From Flavobacteriales bacterium (GTDB lineage: Bacteria; Bacteroidota; Bacteroidia; Flavobacteriales; Flavobacteriaceae), in the NCBI GenBank assembly GCA_027066365.1, contig JAMONV010000018.1, forward strand, positions 62,001 to 126,000: a DNA stretch of 64,000 bases, in the 5' to 3' direction. Both the position numbers and the translations under genes were made by a program. Below, one piece after another: positions 34,708 to 42,480 of the stretch. The notes under the pieces were generated by a model. It was not told the DNA's origin and ran no database searches. It worked only from the letters and a program-made list of their open reading frames with translations. Within the stretch, counting starts at the first letter, position 1; each line of letters starts with the position of its first letter.

Positions 34708-34984
34708 GCAAAAATCGTGCCCGAAATTTATATATCTTGCGCGGAATTTTGACTTCTCCCAAATCTTGAATTTGTATGTTTTCCGGTAGCAAAGTCCCGG
34801 TTTCTTCTTGTCATTCGCGAACAGCGGCATGCCAATCTTCTTCGCCGGTTAAGACTTCGCCTTTGGCCGGCATCCAAATGCTCCGATCGCGTTTTTCTTA
34901 AAACGGTCCGCCGGGGCGACCCGGTAAGATTTGAATTTGGCCGTTATGAGATCGGCACGGTAGAAAACTCGCCGAATGTTTCAC
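34708..34984 (-). pseudogene. Decayed NUDIX hydrolase gene
   Basis: Reading the minus strand from a GTG at 34984 gives a recognisable NUDIX protein with two in-frame stops. Residues include 'QIQILPGRPGGPF', then TAA at 34898-34900 where homologues have Trp, then 'EKRDRSIWMPAKGE' and 'EEDWHAAVRE'. A TGA at 34811-34813 replaces the hydrophobic residue inside the NUDIX box, followed by 'QEETG' and 'IQIQDLGEVK'. The box Gx5Ex7REUxEExG is otherwise intact. The frame runs out at the rnpB promoter, so the C-terminal third is also lost. The single frame without indels suggests fairly recent decay. Both TAA and TGA are involved, which argues against stop-codon recoding. Confidence 0.82.
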
Positions 34985-34987
34985 CGC

Positions 34988-36310
34988 TTATTTTTTAATC
35001 AGTTTGAATCCAGCCGTTCCTTCCGTGGTTTCGATATTTAATTGATACAAGCCGGGTTTTAGATGTTTCATTTCCAAATACGGACGGTTGACATCGAATG
35101 TTTCGATTAATTGCCCCGATAGGTTATATAACTTTATTCGATTGATTTTCAGATTTCCGGAACTTCGAATGATTAATTTATCTTTTACGGGGTTCGGATA
35201 AAGTGTGATTTGGCGGAGTAGCTGCCGGTTCACGTAAACAATATTTCTGTTGGAATAATAGAAGTTGATATCGGCCACATGTACCCAAAAACCATTGCTG
35301 AGTTGATAGACATCACCCAGGGTGATTTTATGTTGATACATATGATTATCCATTCCATCCAATTCGGGCATAAGCAATTCATCGCGCGTAACCGACGTAT
35401 CGTAGTCGAAGGTTAGTTTTGCCTGTGCTTCCCAATTGCCGTTTGTATATTGATAATTAATTAGCGTTACTAAATCGTCGTTGGAATTATACCGGTAGGA
35501 TTCTTTGTAGGTGTTTTCCCATTGTCCGTTATCGTATTCCTGAGCAATGATTTCGGTTAAATTATTTCCACTGTAGGTATAAATTTCCCGTTCTTCGTAT
35601 TCCCAAGCGGAATAGCCGTCCCAATCGTAATAAACGATTTCGGAAATTCTGTTTTGGCTGTCATATTGCCGGATTTCACGGTGCGTATTGAGCCATATAC
35701 CGTTCGAATAGGTTTGTGTAATGATTTCGGTGATTAATCCGGCTTGATTATAAATGACGGTATCTTTTTGTGCCGGTTCCCAATGTCCGTTATTGTAGGT
35801 TTTGTGTAATATTCGAGTGGTGTTTCCCTGTGAATTGTAGGAATAATAATATTTTCTGTCGGGTTGCCATTGTCCGCCGTTGATGATTTCCTTATAGGCC
35901 GAGTCGCGTTGTGAACCGGTGTAATAATACCATTTTCTCCAATCGGGGTTCCAAGTATTATCAAAATTTGCGTGTTCTTTGAAGGTTAATAATCTACCGT
36001 TGTATTGCATGGTGAATAGTTCTCCGTCTACGGGTTGGCCTTGATCGAAAGTCAAGGTCCGGTTGATGGTGATGTTTCCCAAGGAATCGTAATCGAAAAA
36101 ATATTGGGTAGCCATTTGGTTGGTAAAGGAGATGATTACGTTAATGCTATCCAATGCTTGTAAAATAGTTGCGGGGCGGGCTTGTATTCCGGTTTGAATG
36201 TTTTGTTCTTTATTGTATTTCGAAGAATGCATGTGGAGGTTTCGTGGGAAGTTGATTTGTGCACCGGCTGACAGGTATATTAGCAGGGAGAATAGGGTAA
36301 ATTTTTTCAT
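34988..36310 (-). CDS. Secreted repeat protein with T9SS type A sorting domain
   Basis: A 440-aa protein with signal peptide 'KKFTLFSLLIYLSAGAQ'. Residues about 110-300 hold at least five degenerate repeats of roughly 32-36 residues built on 'Y.NG.W....K..Y.Y...G..T.I' (for example 'TYNNGHWEPAQKDTVIYNQAG', with related copies at 'TYSNGIWLNT', 'EYDNGQWENTYKESYRY' and 'QYTNGNWEAQ'). They are reminiscent of YD-type repeats and probably form a beta-structure. The last 75 residues are a T9SS sorting domain ('ITLYPNPVKDKLIIRSSG', 'LKPGLYQLNIETTEG'). It is likely attached at the cell surface. No enzymatic domain seen. It has its own good promoter. Confidence 0.75.
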   Translation of the reverse strand: MKKFTLFSLLIYLSAGAQINFPRNLHMHSSKYNKEQNIQTGIQARPATILQALDSINVIISFTNQMATQYFFDYDSLGNITINRTLTFDQGQPVDGELFTMQYNGRLLTFKEHANFDNTWNPDWRKWYYYTGSQRDSAYKEIINGGQWQPDRKYYYSYNSQGNTTRILHKTYNNGHWEPAQKDTVIYNQAGLITEIITQTYSNGIWLNTHREIRQYDSQNRISEIVYYDWDGYSAWEYEEREIYTYSGNNLTEIIAQEYDNGQWENTYKESYRYNSNDDLVTLINYQYTNGNWEAQAKLTFDYDTSVTRDELLMPELDGMDNHMYQHKITLGDVYQLSNGFWVHVADINFYYSNRNIVYVNRQLLRQITLYPNPVKDKLIIRSSGNLKINRIKLYNLSGQLIETFDVNRPYLEMKHLKPGLYQLNIETTEGTAGFKLIKK

Positions 36311-36337
36311 GGCTTAAAAGTTTGAGATTTTACGAAA

Positions 36338-36369
36338 CAAATTTAACCATAAATTAGCGTAAAATCAAG
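36338..36369 (-). promoter_or_regulatory. Promoter for the secreted repeat protein
   Basis: Minus strand: CTTG, 20-nt spacer, TAAATTTG (exact -7). Predicted leader about 23 nt. Confidence 0.65.
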
Positions 36370-36388
36370 CTTGCTTTAGAGATAAATT

Positions 36389-38305
36389 TTATGAAAAGGG
36401 GCTGTGTTGAGGTTTATATTCGGGGATGATTTCTTTTAAGATTTCCACGGCAAGTTTTGTGTCTTTTTTTAAGGCTTTACGCAGTTGGTTCAGTTGATGT
36501 TGGAGTAGTTCACAATTCAAGGGGCTGAGTTTTGAAATATAGAGTTTTTCGTCATTGGTTTTTTCTACCAATTCTTCGCTTGTTAGTAATTCTTCTTTAA
36601 GTTTTTCGCCGGGCCGTAGTCCTGTGATAATGATATCGATGTCTTCGGGATAACGTTTCCCGGACAATTGAATCATTTTTACGGCCAAATCGAAAATTCT
36701 GATGGGTTCTCCCATGTCGAAGACAAAAATTTCGCCTCCTTTTCCTTGATTAGCGGCTTTGAGGACGAGATTGACGGCTTCGGGGACGGTCATGAAATAG
36801 CGGGTTATTTCTTTGTGTGTCACCGTTAATGGGCCGCCGGATTTTATTTGTTTTTTGAATAAATGGATGACGGAGCCGTTGGAGCCTAAGACATTTCCGA
36901 ATCGGGTGATGATGAATTTGGTTTTGTTTTGATTTTCTTGGAGGCACCGGGCGATTAATTCGGCTACGCGTTTGGTGGCTCCCATAACATTGGTCGGGTT
37001 GACGGCTTTATCCGTAGAGATTTGTATGAATCGTTCCACTTGAAATTCGGTTGAAAGTTTCATCAATTCCAATGTGGCAAAAATATTGACGGAGATGCCG
37101 TAATGCGGAAATTTTTCGATCATGGGCACGTGTTTATAGGCGGCGGCATGAAAAACGATTTGCGGGCGATATTTTTCGAAGGTTTCTCGAAGTAAATCGA
37201 AATCTTCAATGTCCAGTAAGACAATTTCGGGAAGGGATTGAATGTTTTCGCGTTTGAGCATTAATTCCAATTCGTAAAGCGGTGTTTCGGCTTGATCGAG
37301 TAGAATTAATTTTCGGGGTTGCAATCGTATGATTTGCCGGACCAATTCGGAGCCTATGGATCCGGCGGCGCCGGTGACCATGACCACTTTGTTGCTGATC
37401 AGTGTAATCACTTCGTCTTTCTCCATTTGGATGGGAATTCTTTCCAGGAGCATTTCCAAGTCGAAATTGCGGATGTCTTCTTCGCTTAAGATTCTGTCAA
37501 TCCATGTGTCGGCGGGGGGAATAATTTTGATGGGGATGTTTCGTTGTGTGAAATTACCGAGTTTTTTTAGAAGCGGTAACGGATTGATTACCGGTTGGGA
37601 GATGATGATTTGATCGATAATGTTTCGGTTGATCCACTGGTCGTCCAGGTTGTTTAGGTAGAAGACGGGATAGCCGCTGATTTTTTTTCCTGCGTTTTTG
37701 GGGTCGTCGCTGATGAAACCTTTGATATAAAATCTGTATTTGTTCTGTCCCGAAAGCATTTTGGCGGTGGAAACGGCATTTTGGTCGGTGCCGTAGATAA
37801 GGACTTGGAAAATCTTTTTTTGCTCGCGGGAAATACGGTAGAAGAAGGTTTTATACATTAGGCGAAGCCCGATCATAAAGAGAATGGCGAAAAAAACCGT
37901 CAAAAAACTAACCGATAGAGGATAGTTGAGAGAATGGTGAATGTATTTATTCCGGCTTAAAAAGGTAAGTGTCAGTAAAGCGGCCAAAATGAAGATTTGG
38001 GTTTGTCCGATGGTTTGGATGTCTTTAAATCCCGTATGGCGAACGACACCCTTATAGGGTTTGAAAATGAAATAAAAGAGTGCGGAAAAAAGGTTTAATA
38101 TAAGCAATTGCTTGAAGAAAGCGGCGGATTCGAAGTGGAAGGCAAAATTAAAGCGGACCAGATAAGCCAATAAAAAAGAAGCATTAACAACCGCCAAATC
38201 AACCAGAAAAATAAACCAGCGTGGTGATGATTTCATTAAAAAAGAACGAACCGGAAACCAAAGCTCCCTGTATAACCGGCCGAATTTTTCTTTTAAGCTT
38301 TCCAA
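36389..38305 (-). CDS. FlaA1/CapD-type nucleotide-sugar 4,6-dehydratase, membrane form
   Basis: A 638-aa inner-membrane protein. Four TM helices occupy residues about 30-165. A CoA-binding-like region precedes a catalytic Rossmann domain from about 305 ('VTGAAGSIGSELVRQI'). Motif 'STDKAVNPTNVMGATKR' shows MxxxK in place of the usual YxxxK, as in PglF/WbpM long-type UDP-HexNAc 4,6-dehydratases. These start synthesis of amino sugars for surface glycans. The frame opens with a TTG at 38305, overlapping the glycosyltransferase by 13 bases; an ATG at 38236 just before TM1 ('MKSSPRWFIFLVDL') is an equally possible start. Confidence 0.9.
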   Translation of the reverse strand: MESLKEKFGRLYRELWFPVRSFLMKSSPRWFIFLVDLAVVNASFLLAYLVRFNFAFHFESAAFFKQLLILNLFSALFYFIFKPYKGVVRHTGFKDIQTIGQTQIFILAALLTLTFLSRNKYIHHSLNYPLSVSFLTVFFAILFMIGLRLMYKTFFYRISREQKKIFQVLIYGTDQNAVSTAKMLSGQNKYRFYIKGFISDDPKNAGKKISGYPVFYLNNLDDQWINRNIIDQIIISQPVINPLPLLKKLGNFTQRNIPIKIIPPADTWIDRILSEEDIRNFDLEMLLERIPIQMEKDEVITLISNKVVMVTGAAGSIGSELVRQIIRLQPRKLILLDQAETPLYELELMLKRENIQSLPEIVLLDIEDFDLLRETFEKYRPQIVFHAAAYKHVPMIEKFPHYGISVNIFATLELMKLSTEFQVERFIQISTDKAVNPTNVMGATKRVAELIARCLQENQNKTKFIITRFGNVLGSNGSVIHLFKKQIKSGGPLTVTHKEITRYFMTVPEAVNLVLKAANQGKGGEIFVFDMGEPIRIFDLAVKMIQLSGKRYPEDIDIIITGLRPGEKLKEELLTSEELVEKTNDEKLYISKLSPLNCELLQHQLNQLRKALKKDTKLAVEILKEIIPEYKPQHSPFS

Positions 38306-39276
38306 CTGTCGAAATATTTTTGAGCTATTAAATACAACACTACAAAGGTAACCAAAATAATGCTAATGGATAAAAATTGTGTTTTGATGGGCAGGAGCCA
38401 TAATTTGTTTTGAAAGAAGAAAAAATTTAATCCGGTTTGAATAAGAACGTAAAGTATAGACACTGAAAGGTGCGAAAATTCTAATTTATCCACCATTTTT
38501 TGGTAGAGATGTTCCCGGTGTGCTTGTGAAATATTTTCTTTTTTGAAGATTCGCCGGATGATTGTCATAGCGCTGTCTATGCCGTAAACGGTCACTATAA
38601 TCAACAGTGCGGGGCTGTTTAATTGAAGGCTGAAATAAATCATTAAATATAATAAAACGGAAGCGATGCTCATGGTTCCGATATCGCCGGCGAACATGAG
38701 GGCTTTTTTTCGAAAATTGAAAAATCCGAATGCCAAAACCGATACGGCTAGCAATTCAAACCATGTGCCGTCCATTAAATGGGTTTGACGATTTAAATAC
38801 CAAAGTGAAACGGTCAAAACCAGTGTGTAAAGTCCGGTAATTCCATTGATGCCGTCCATGAAGTTGTATGCATTTATAAAACCTGTGGCGACAATAAAAA
38901 TGAGGGTTTTTAGATACCACGGCCAGTCCGTTTTCCATAAGCCTGCCGCTTGAAGGATAAGGGCGGTGCCCAAAAGTTGAACGGGAAAACGGATTTTGGG
39001 TGAAAGATTTATTTTATCATCCAGGAAACCAAGCAAACTCAATAACAAAAAGCCGGCAGCCAGTGAGCGATAAGGTGATTCGTCCCGGGCGAGATATAAG
39101 AGCCAAACGGTAAAGGGTAAAAAAATCAAAATACCTCCGCCCCTAACGACCGGTTGGGTATGTGAACTGCGTTGATTGGGCCAATCAATGATTTTTTGTT
39201 TCCATGCCAAATTTCGATAAAGATAGCCGAATGCCACCAGAATGATAAAAATTGCTATGTAAATACTTGGATTCAT
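38293..39276 (-). CDS. WecA/MraY-like polyprenyl-phosphate sugar-1-phosphate transferase
   Basis: A 327-aa membrane protein with about ten TM helices. Family motifs are 'IDWPNQRSSHTQPVVRGGGI', 'LGFLDDKINLSPKIRF' (Asp pair for Mg2+), 'NAYNFMDGINGI' and a basic cytoplasmic loop 'SQAHREHLYQKM'. The last matches the HxxH-type region of WecA. It would transfer a HexNAc-1-phosphate to undecaprenyl phosphate, starting a surface glycan. It stands upstream of the dehydratase in one operon, so the sugar made by the dehydratase is a plausible substrate (inference). Confidence 0.9.
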   Translation of the reverse strand: MNPSIYIAIFIILVAFGYLYRNLAWKQKIIDWPNQRSSHTQPVVRGGGILIFLPFTVWLLYLARDESPYRSLAAGFLLLSLLGFLDDKINLSPKIRFPVQLLGTALILQAAGLWKTDWPWYLKTLIFIVATGFINAYNFMDGINGITGLYTLVLTVSLWYLNRQTHLMDGTWFELLAVSVLAFGFFNFRKKALMFAGDIGTMSIASVLLYLMIYFSLQLNSPALLIIVTVYGIDSAMTIIRRIFKKENISQAHREHLYQKMVDKLEFSHLSVSILYVLIQTGLNFFFFQNKLWLLPIKTQFLSISIILVTFVVLYLIAQKYFDSWKA

Positions 39277-39384
39277 TTTAAATCACTGCGATTTTGATTG
39301 AAAGTTTTGTTTCCGGCCGATGAACACTTTATGCCTGGATTCCGGCATGATGTGCCGTAAGTCTTGGCTGTATAATGCTGTTTT

Positions 39385-40716
39385 TTATGAATGATGTTCT
39401 TCATATTTCATAAGCATAAGCGAAAAAGCATACATTACGGCGGGTGCCGCCAAACGCATGGCCGAATGCATAATGGTCAAGATCCAAAAAACAAAAAACG
39501 GATAAAAAAATAAATTGTTTTTGACGGCTATTCCTTGTATCCAAGGGACGAAAAGTAGTATCATCAGCGCCAGGATACCGAAAATGCCGTGTTCGGCCAT
39601 AAGGCGTGAAATTTCCGTATGAGAAGCCATTTTGACACCGAAACGTTCAAATCGTTCTTTGGCCGAACGCCCTACGCCGGTTCCCAGAATGGGATGACGA
39701 ATAAAATCCCGGGTTTCAATCATGAAGATAGTTAATCGCCCCGATGTAATGTCGGATTTCTTTTCACCGCGAACGGTTAAGCCGGCGAAGCGGTTGAAAA
39801 TCATTCCTTGCGTGACTTGCATGACCCAGTAGAAGCTCGCTCCTATGATAACAAGCGAAAGAAATAATGCTTTTAAATTTCTGGATTTGAAAAAGGAAAA
39901 ATCACTACGTGCCGAAACAAAAATAAAAGCCAATACCATAGCTATTCCCGTAATGGTTCCTCCGCGCGAAAATGTGAGAAACGACCGGTAAGCGATAAAT
40001 GCCGTAAAAAATAGCCATAACCATTTAATCGCTGTGTTTTTCTCCAATAAAAACAGAACGAATGCGGCAAAAACTCCCAATCCCAATGCTGTAGCTACTT
40101 GATTGGGACCAAATCCGCCGGAAGTGGCAAACATAGCCGAGGATCTAAAAATGATTTCTCGCAAGTCGGGGGTTTTTACTGTCACAAAAACACTAATGGA
40201 CAAAATGGGGTAGAGAATGAATTGCATTAGACGGTAATACCAGTCTATCTTGAAAGGGAATTTGATTAAAGCCATAGCTCCGATTCCCAGTGTGGTGGGA
40301 CCGGCGATATAAAATAAAATGGTTTTCCGGATGCTGTTTATAACATACGAAGGGTCGTCAGCTTCTTTTAAAAGGGTTAAGAATACGGCCGGTAATAAAA
40401 ATAGGATATATAAAAAATAAGGTAATGCTTCCTTTTTGATGCCGCGCCTGAATAAAACGGCCAAAAAAACAAGTGCCGCCAAATATTTGTGCGATTCATA
40501 GAAGAAAAGACCGTTTGTCATGCGGGTAAATACTTCGGCTGCCATGATGTATGCCGCCCAATAAACCAAATGCTCGATTTTTTTGAGGTAGAAAATCAGA
40601 AAAAATGTTAAAACCGTCAATATGGTTGCATAAATTTTTCCCGAAACGGGAAGGGCATAGGCCATATAACCTAAGGCTAAATGAAATACTATAAAAAAGA
40701 ACAGGTTGGTTTTCAT
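39385..40716 (-). CDS. O-antigen ligase/polymerase-like membrane protein
   Basis: A 443-aa protein with about 11-12 TM helices and one long periplasmic loop. The Wzy_C/O-antigen ligase region is recognised by 'SFLTFSRGGTITGIAMVL', 'RFAGLTVRGEKKSDITSGR' and 'HPILGTGVGRSAKERF', followed by 'KMASHTEISRLMAEHGIFGI', in which the His and Glu fit the loop residues conserved in ligases. It probably joins or polymerises glycan units made by the two genes downstream. 108 bases separate it from the WecA-like gene. Confidence 0.82.
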   Translation of the reverse strand: MKTNLFFFIVFHLALGYMAYALPVSGKIYATILTVLTFFLIFYLKKIEHLVYWAAYIMAAEVFTRMTNGLFFYESHKYLAALVFLAVLFRRGIKKEALPYFLYILFLLPAVFLTLLKEADDPSYVINSIRKTILFYIAGPTTLGIGAMALIKFPFKIDWYYRLMQFILYPILSISVFVTVKTPDLREIIFRSSAMFATSGGFGPNQVATALGLGVFAAFVLFLLEKNTAIKWLWLFFTAFIAYRSFLTFSRGGTITGIAMVLAFIFVSARSDFSFFKSRNLKALFLSLVIIGASFYWVMQVTQGMIFNRFAGLTVRGEKKSDITSGRLTIFMIETRDFIRHPILGTGVGRSAKERFERFGVKMASHTEISRLMAEHGIFGILALMILLFVPWIQGIAVKNNLFFYPFFVFWILTIMHSAMRLAAPAVMYAFSLMLMKYEEHHS

Positions 40717-40733
40717 CGGTGTTTATCACGACA

Positions 40734-40741
40734 CAAAGATA
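40734..40741 (-). promoter_or_regulatory. -7 box upstream of the O-antigen ligase-like gene
   Basis: TATCTTTG on the minus strand, exact -7 match, leader about 13 nt. -33 unclear. Confidence 0.5.
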
Positions 40742-40781
40742 AGTAAGTCAAACGAGTTTTGCCATATTTGCGTGGAATCCG

Positions 40782-40817
40782 AAAAAAAACCGGAACCTCG
40801 AAGCGTGATTCCGGTTT
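40782..40817 (-). terminator. Terminator after the sigma factor gene
   Basis: Minus strand: AAACCGGAA stem, 13-base loop, TTCCGGTTT, then more T residues (TTTTT). It separates the sigma gene from the glycan genes. Confidence 0.8.
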
Positions 40818-40854
40818 AGCCAAACACTTTTTGAATGAATGAAGGACCCTTCGT

Positions 40855-41439
40855 TTATGCAGTGAAATCGATATTGTATTTTCGGATAAGTTTTCGCAGG
40901 TTGATAAGGGCATAGCGCATGCGTCCCAAGGCGGTATTGATACTGATGTCCATCATGTCGGCGATGTCTTTGAAGGGCACGTTCTCATAAATGCGTAATT
41001 TGAGTACGCGTTTTTGTTCGGGTGGAAGTTCTTCGATTAGTTGACGGATTTTTTCCACTGTTTGTTCGCGGATGATTTGCATTTCGGCGTGATTGTTATC
41101 GGGCAAAATATCGAACATGGAAAATTCTTCGGTGTCATATGTAAGCTGACGTTTTTTTTGTTTCCGGAAATGATCGATGATTTGGTTGTGTGCGATACGC
41201 ATAAGCCAGGAGCCGAATTTTCCTTCTTCGGTATAATTTTTCCCGCTTTTGACGGAATTGATAACCTTGATAAAGGTGTCTTGGAATATATCTTCTGCCA
41301 AATCGTGATGCTTGACTTTATTGAAAATATAACCGAACAGTTTCAGACGATAACGTTCGATAAGAACATTCAATGATTGCTCGTCGCCTCGTGTATACCT
41401 ACGCAGCAGCTCGGCGTCGGTGAGCTTGTTTTTTTTCAT
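40855..41439 (-). CDS. ECF-type RNA polymerase sigma factor
   Basis: A 194-aa sigma factor. Region 2: 'LIERYRLKLFGYIFNKVKHH', 'DLAEDIFQDTFIKVI', 'GKFGSWLMRIAHNQIIDHFR'. Region 4: 'LPPEQKRVLKLRIYENVPFK', 'DIADMMDISINTALGRMRYA'. No anti-sigma gene is adjacent and the gene is monocistronic, with a perfect housekeeping promoter and its own terminator. This suggests broad, steady expression like the widely conserved SigX-type sigma of Bacteroidota (inference). Confidence 0.92.
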   Translation of the reverse strand: MKKNKLTDAELLRRYTRGDEQSLNVLIERYRLKLFGYIFNKVKHHDLAEDIFQDTFIKVINSVKSGKNYTEEGKFGSWLMRIAHNQIIDHFRKQKKRQLTYDTEEFSMFDILPDNNHAEMQIIREQTVEKIRQLIEELPPEQKRVLKLRIYENVPFKDIADMMDISINTALGRMRYALINLRKLIRKYNIDFTA

Positions 41440-41506
41440 GGCCGTTATGGTTTATAATCGCTGCGTAGATATGCTACATAGGCAATATTTTTTACCGTTT
41501 GATTTA

Positions 41507-41537
41507 CAAAGTTAGGAAATAATTTTTAATAACCAAA
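41507..41537 (-). promoter_or_regulatory. Perfect promoter for the sigma factor
   Basis: Minus strand: TTTG, 19-nt spacer, TAACTTTG; every consensus base is present. The predicted leader is about 62 nt, the longest in the window. Confidence 0.8.
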
Positions 41538-41538
41538 T

Positions 41539-42453
41539 TCAGGGTTTTTGAACCGGTAATTTGATTACAAACGGTCGTTTTTGTTTGGCTTTGTATTGAT
41601 AGTCGAGTATCCAGGGGTTGAGTTGTTTCAGTTGATAGAAGGAAATGCCGTTATTTTTGGCCAAACCGACCCAATCCACTTGATTTGTGTCAATGGCGAT
41701 TAAGCGGAAGTGTTCGGGTTGATAGAGGTCTTTTTTGCGGAAATAAAAGCCGTAGTCTTGCGGATTTTCCATGATTTCTTTGATGGCCAAGATTCGATAG
41801 ACATATCGTGCGGTTTCGGGATTGAGGTAAAGGTCCCAATAATTGTCGGCTTGTTGGTCGGCGAGGGCTTTTTCGAGTCCTTTGATGCCGCGGTTATAGG
41901 CGGCGGCGGCCAAAGTCCATGAACCGAATTTTTCTTTGGCTTCCAGCAAATAGCGGCAAGCGGCTTCGGTGGATTTTTCCAAATGGTAGCGTTCGTCCAC
42001 TTGTTTGCTGACTTCCATGTGGTTTTTTCGCGCGGTTTCGGGCATGAGTTGCCAAATGCCGCGTGCGCCTGCCGGACTTGTTATATTTTCAAGGTTGCTT
42101 TCGGCTACGGCTAAATATTTGAAGTCGTCGGGAATTCCGTATTTTTTAAGAATCGGTTCGATGACGGGAAAATATTTGGCGGCACGCTTGAATTTTAATA
42201 ATCCGTAGGATTGCCAATAGACATTGATGAGCAATTCCTTGTCCAATTTTTCGCGAATATCGGGGCGATTGAGCGGAACAGCTTCGCCTGCAAAAGTTAA
42301 TGAATCCGGTAGGGGAAGGGCGTAGATGCGGTAATTTTTTTTGAATGCTTCGCGAATGGCGCCGTCTGTCATGGGGTTTTCAACGGCTTTTACGAAGAAA
42401 AACGGCATGAGCAACAGCAAGAAAATCTTAAAGAAACTTCCGCGCAACTTCAT
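41539..42453 (-). CDS. Lytic transglycosylase, MltD-like
   Basis: A 304-aa exported enzyme with signal sequence 'SFFKIFLLLLMPFFFVKA'. The SLT domain has catalytic Glu in 'YLAVAESNLEN', then 'SPAGARGIWQLMPETARKN', 'KSTEAACRYLLEAKEKFG', 'WTLAAAAYNRGIKGLEKAL' and 'YVYRILAIKEIM'. It cleaves the MurNAc-GlcNAc bond of peptidoglycan, forming 1,6-anhydro ends. The C-terminal 'DWVGLAKNNGISFYQLKQLN' looks like a single degenerate LysM. ATG 42453 chosen over 42474, as it begins the signal peptide. Located 28 bases after tlpA on the same strand. Confidence 0.9.
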   Translation of the reverse strand: MKLRGSFFKIFLLLLMPFFFVKAVENPMTDGAIREAFKKNYRIYALPLPDSLTFAGEAVPLNRPDIREKLDKELLINVYWQSYGLLKFKRAAKYFPVIEPILKKYGIPDDFKYLAVAESNLENITSPAGARGIWQLMPETARKNHMEVSKQVDERYHLEKSTEAACRYLLEAKEKFGSWTLAAAAYNRGIKGLEKALADQQADNYWDLYLNPETARYVYRILAIKEIMENPQDYGFYFRKKDLYQPEHFRLIAIDTNQVDWVGLAKNNGISFYQLKQLNPWILDYQYKAKQKRPFVIKLPVQKP

Positions 42454-42471
42454 GGTATGAAGGTATATATG

Positions 42472-42479
42472 CAAATTTA
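42472..42479 (-). promoter_or_regulatory. -7 box upstream of the lytic transglycosylase
   Basis: TAAATTTG on the minus strand between tlpA and this gene; leader about 14 nt. -33 weak. Confidence 0.4.
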
Positions 42480-42480
42480 A

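Noticed and set aside
34513-34752. 79-codon plus-strand open frame
   Set aside because: It is antisense to RNase P RNA and the NUDIX remnant; the RNA has intact conserved cores and the frame has no domain.
34811-34900. Stop-codon recoding (selenocysteine or altered code) in the NUDIX frame
   Set aside because: Two different stops (TAA and TGA) are involved, one in a place with no catalytic Cys, and the C-terminus is missing too; decay is simpler.
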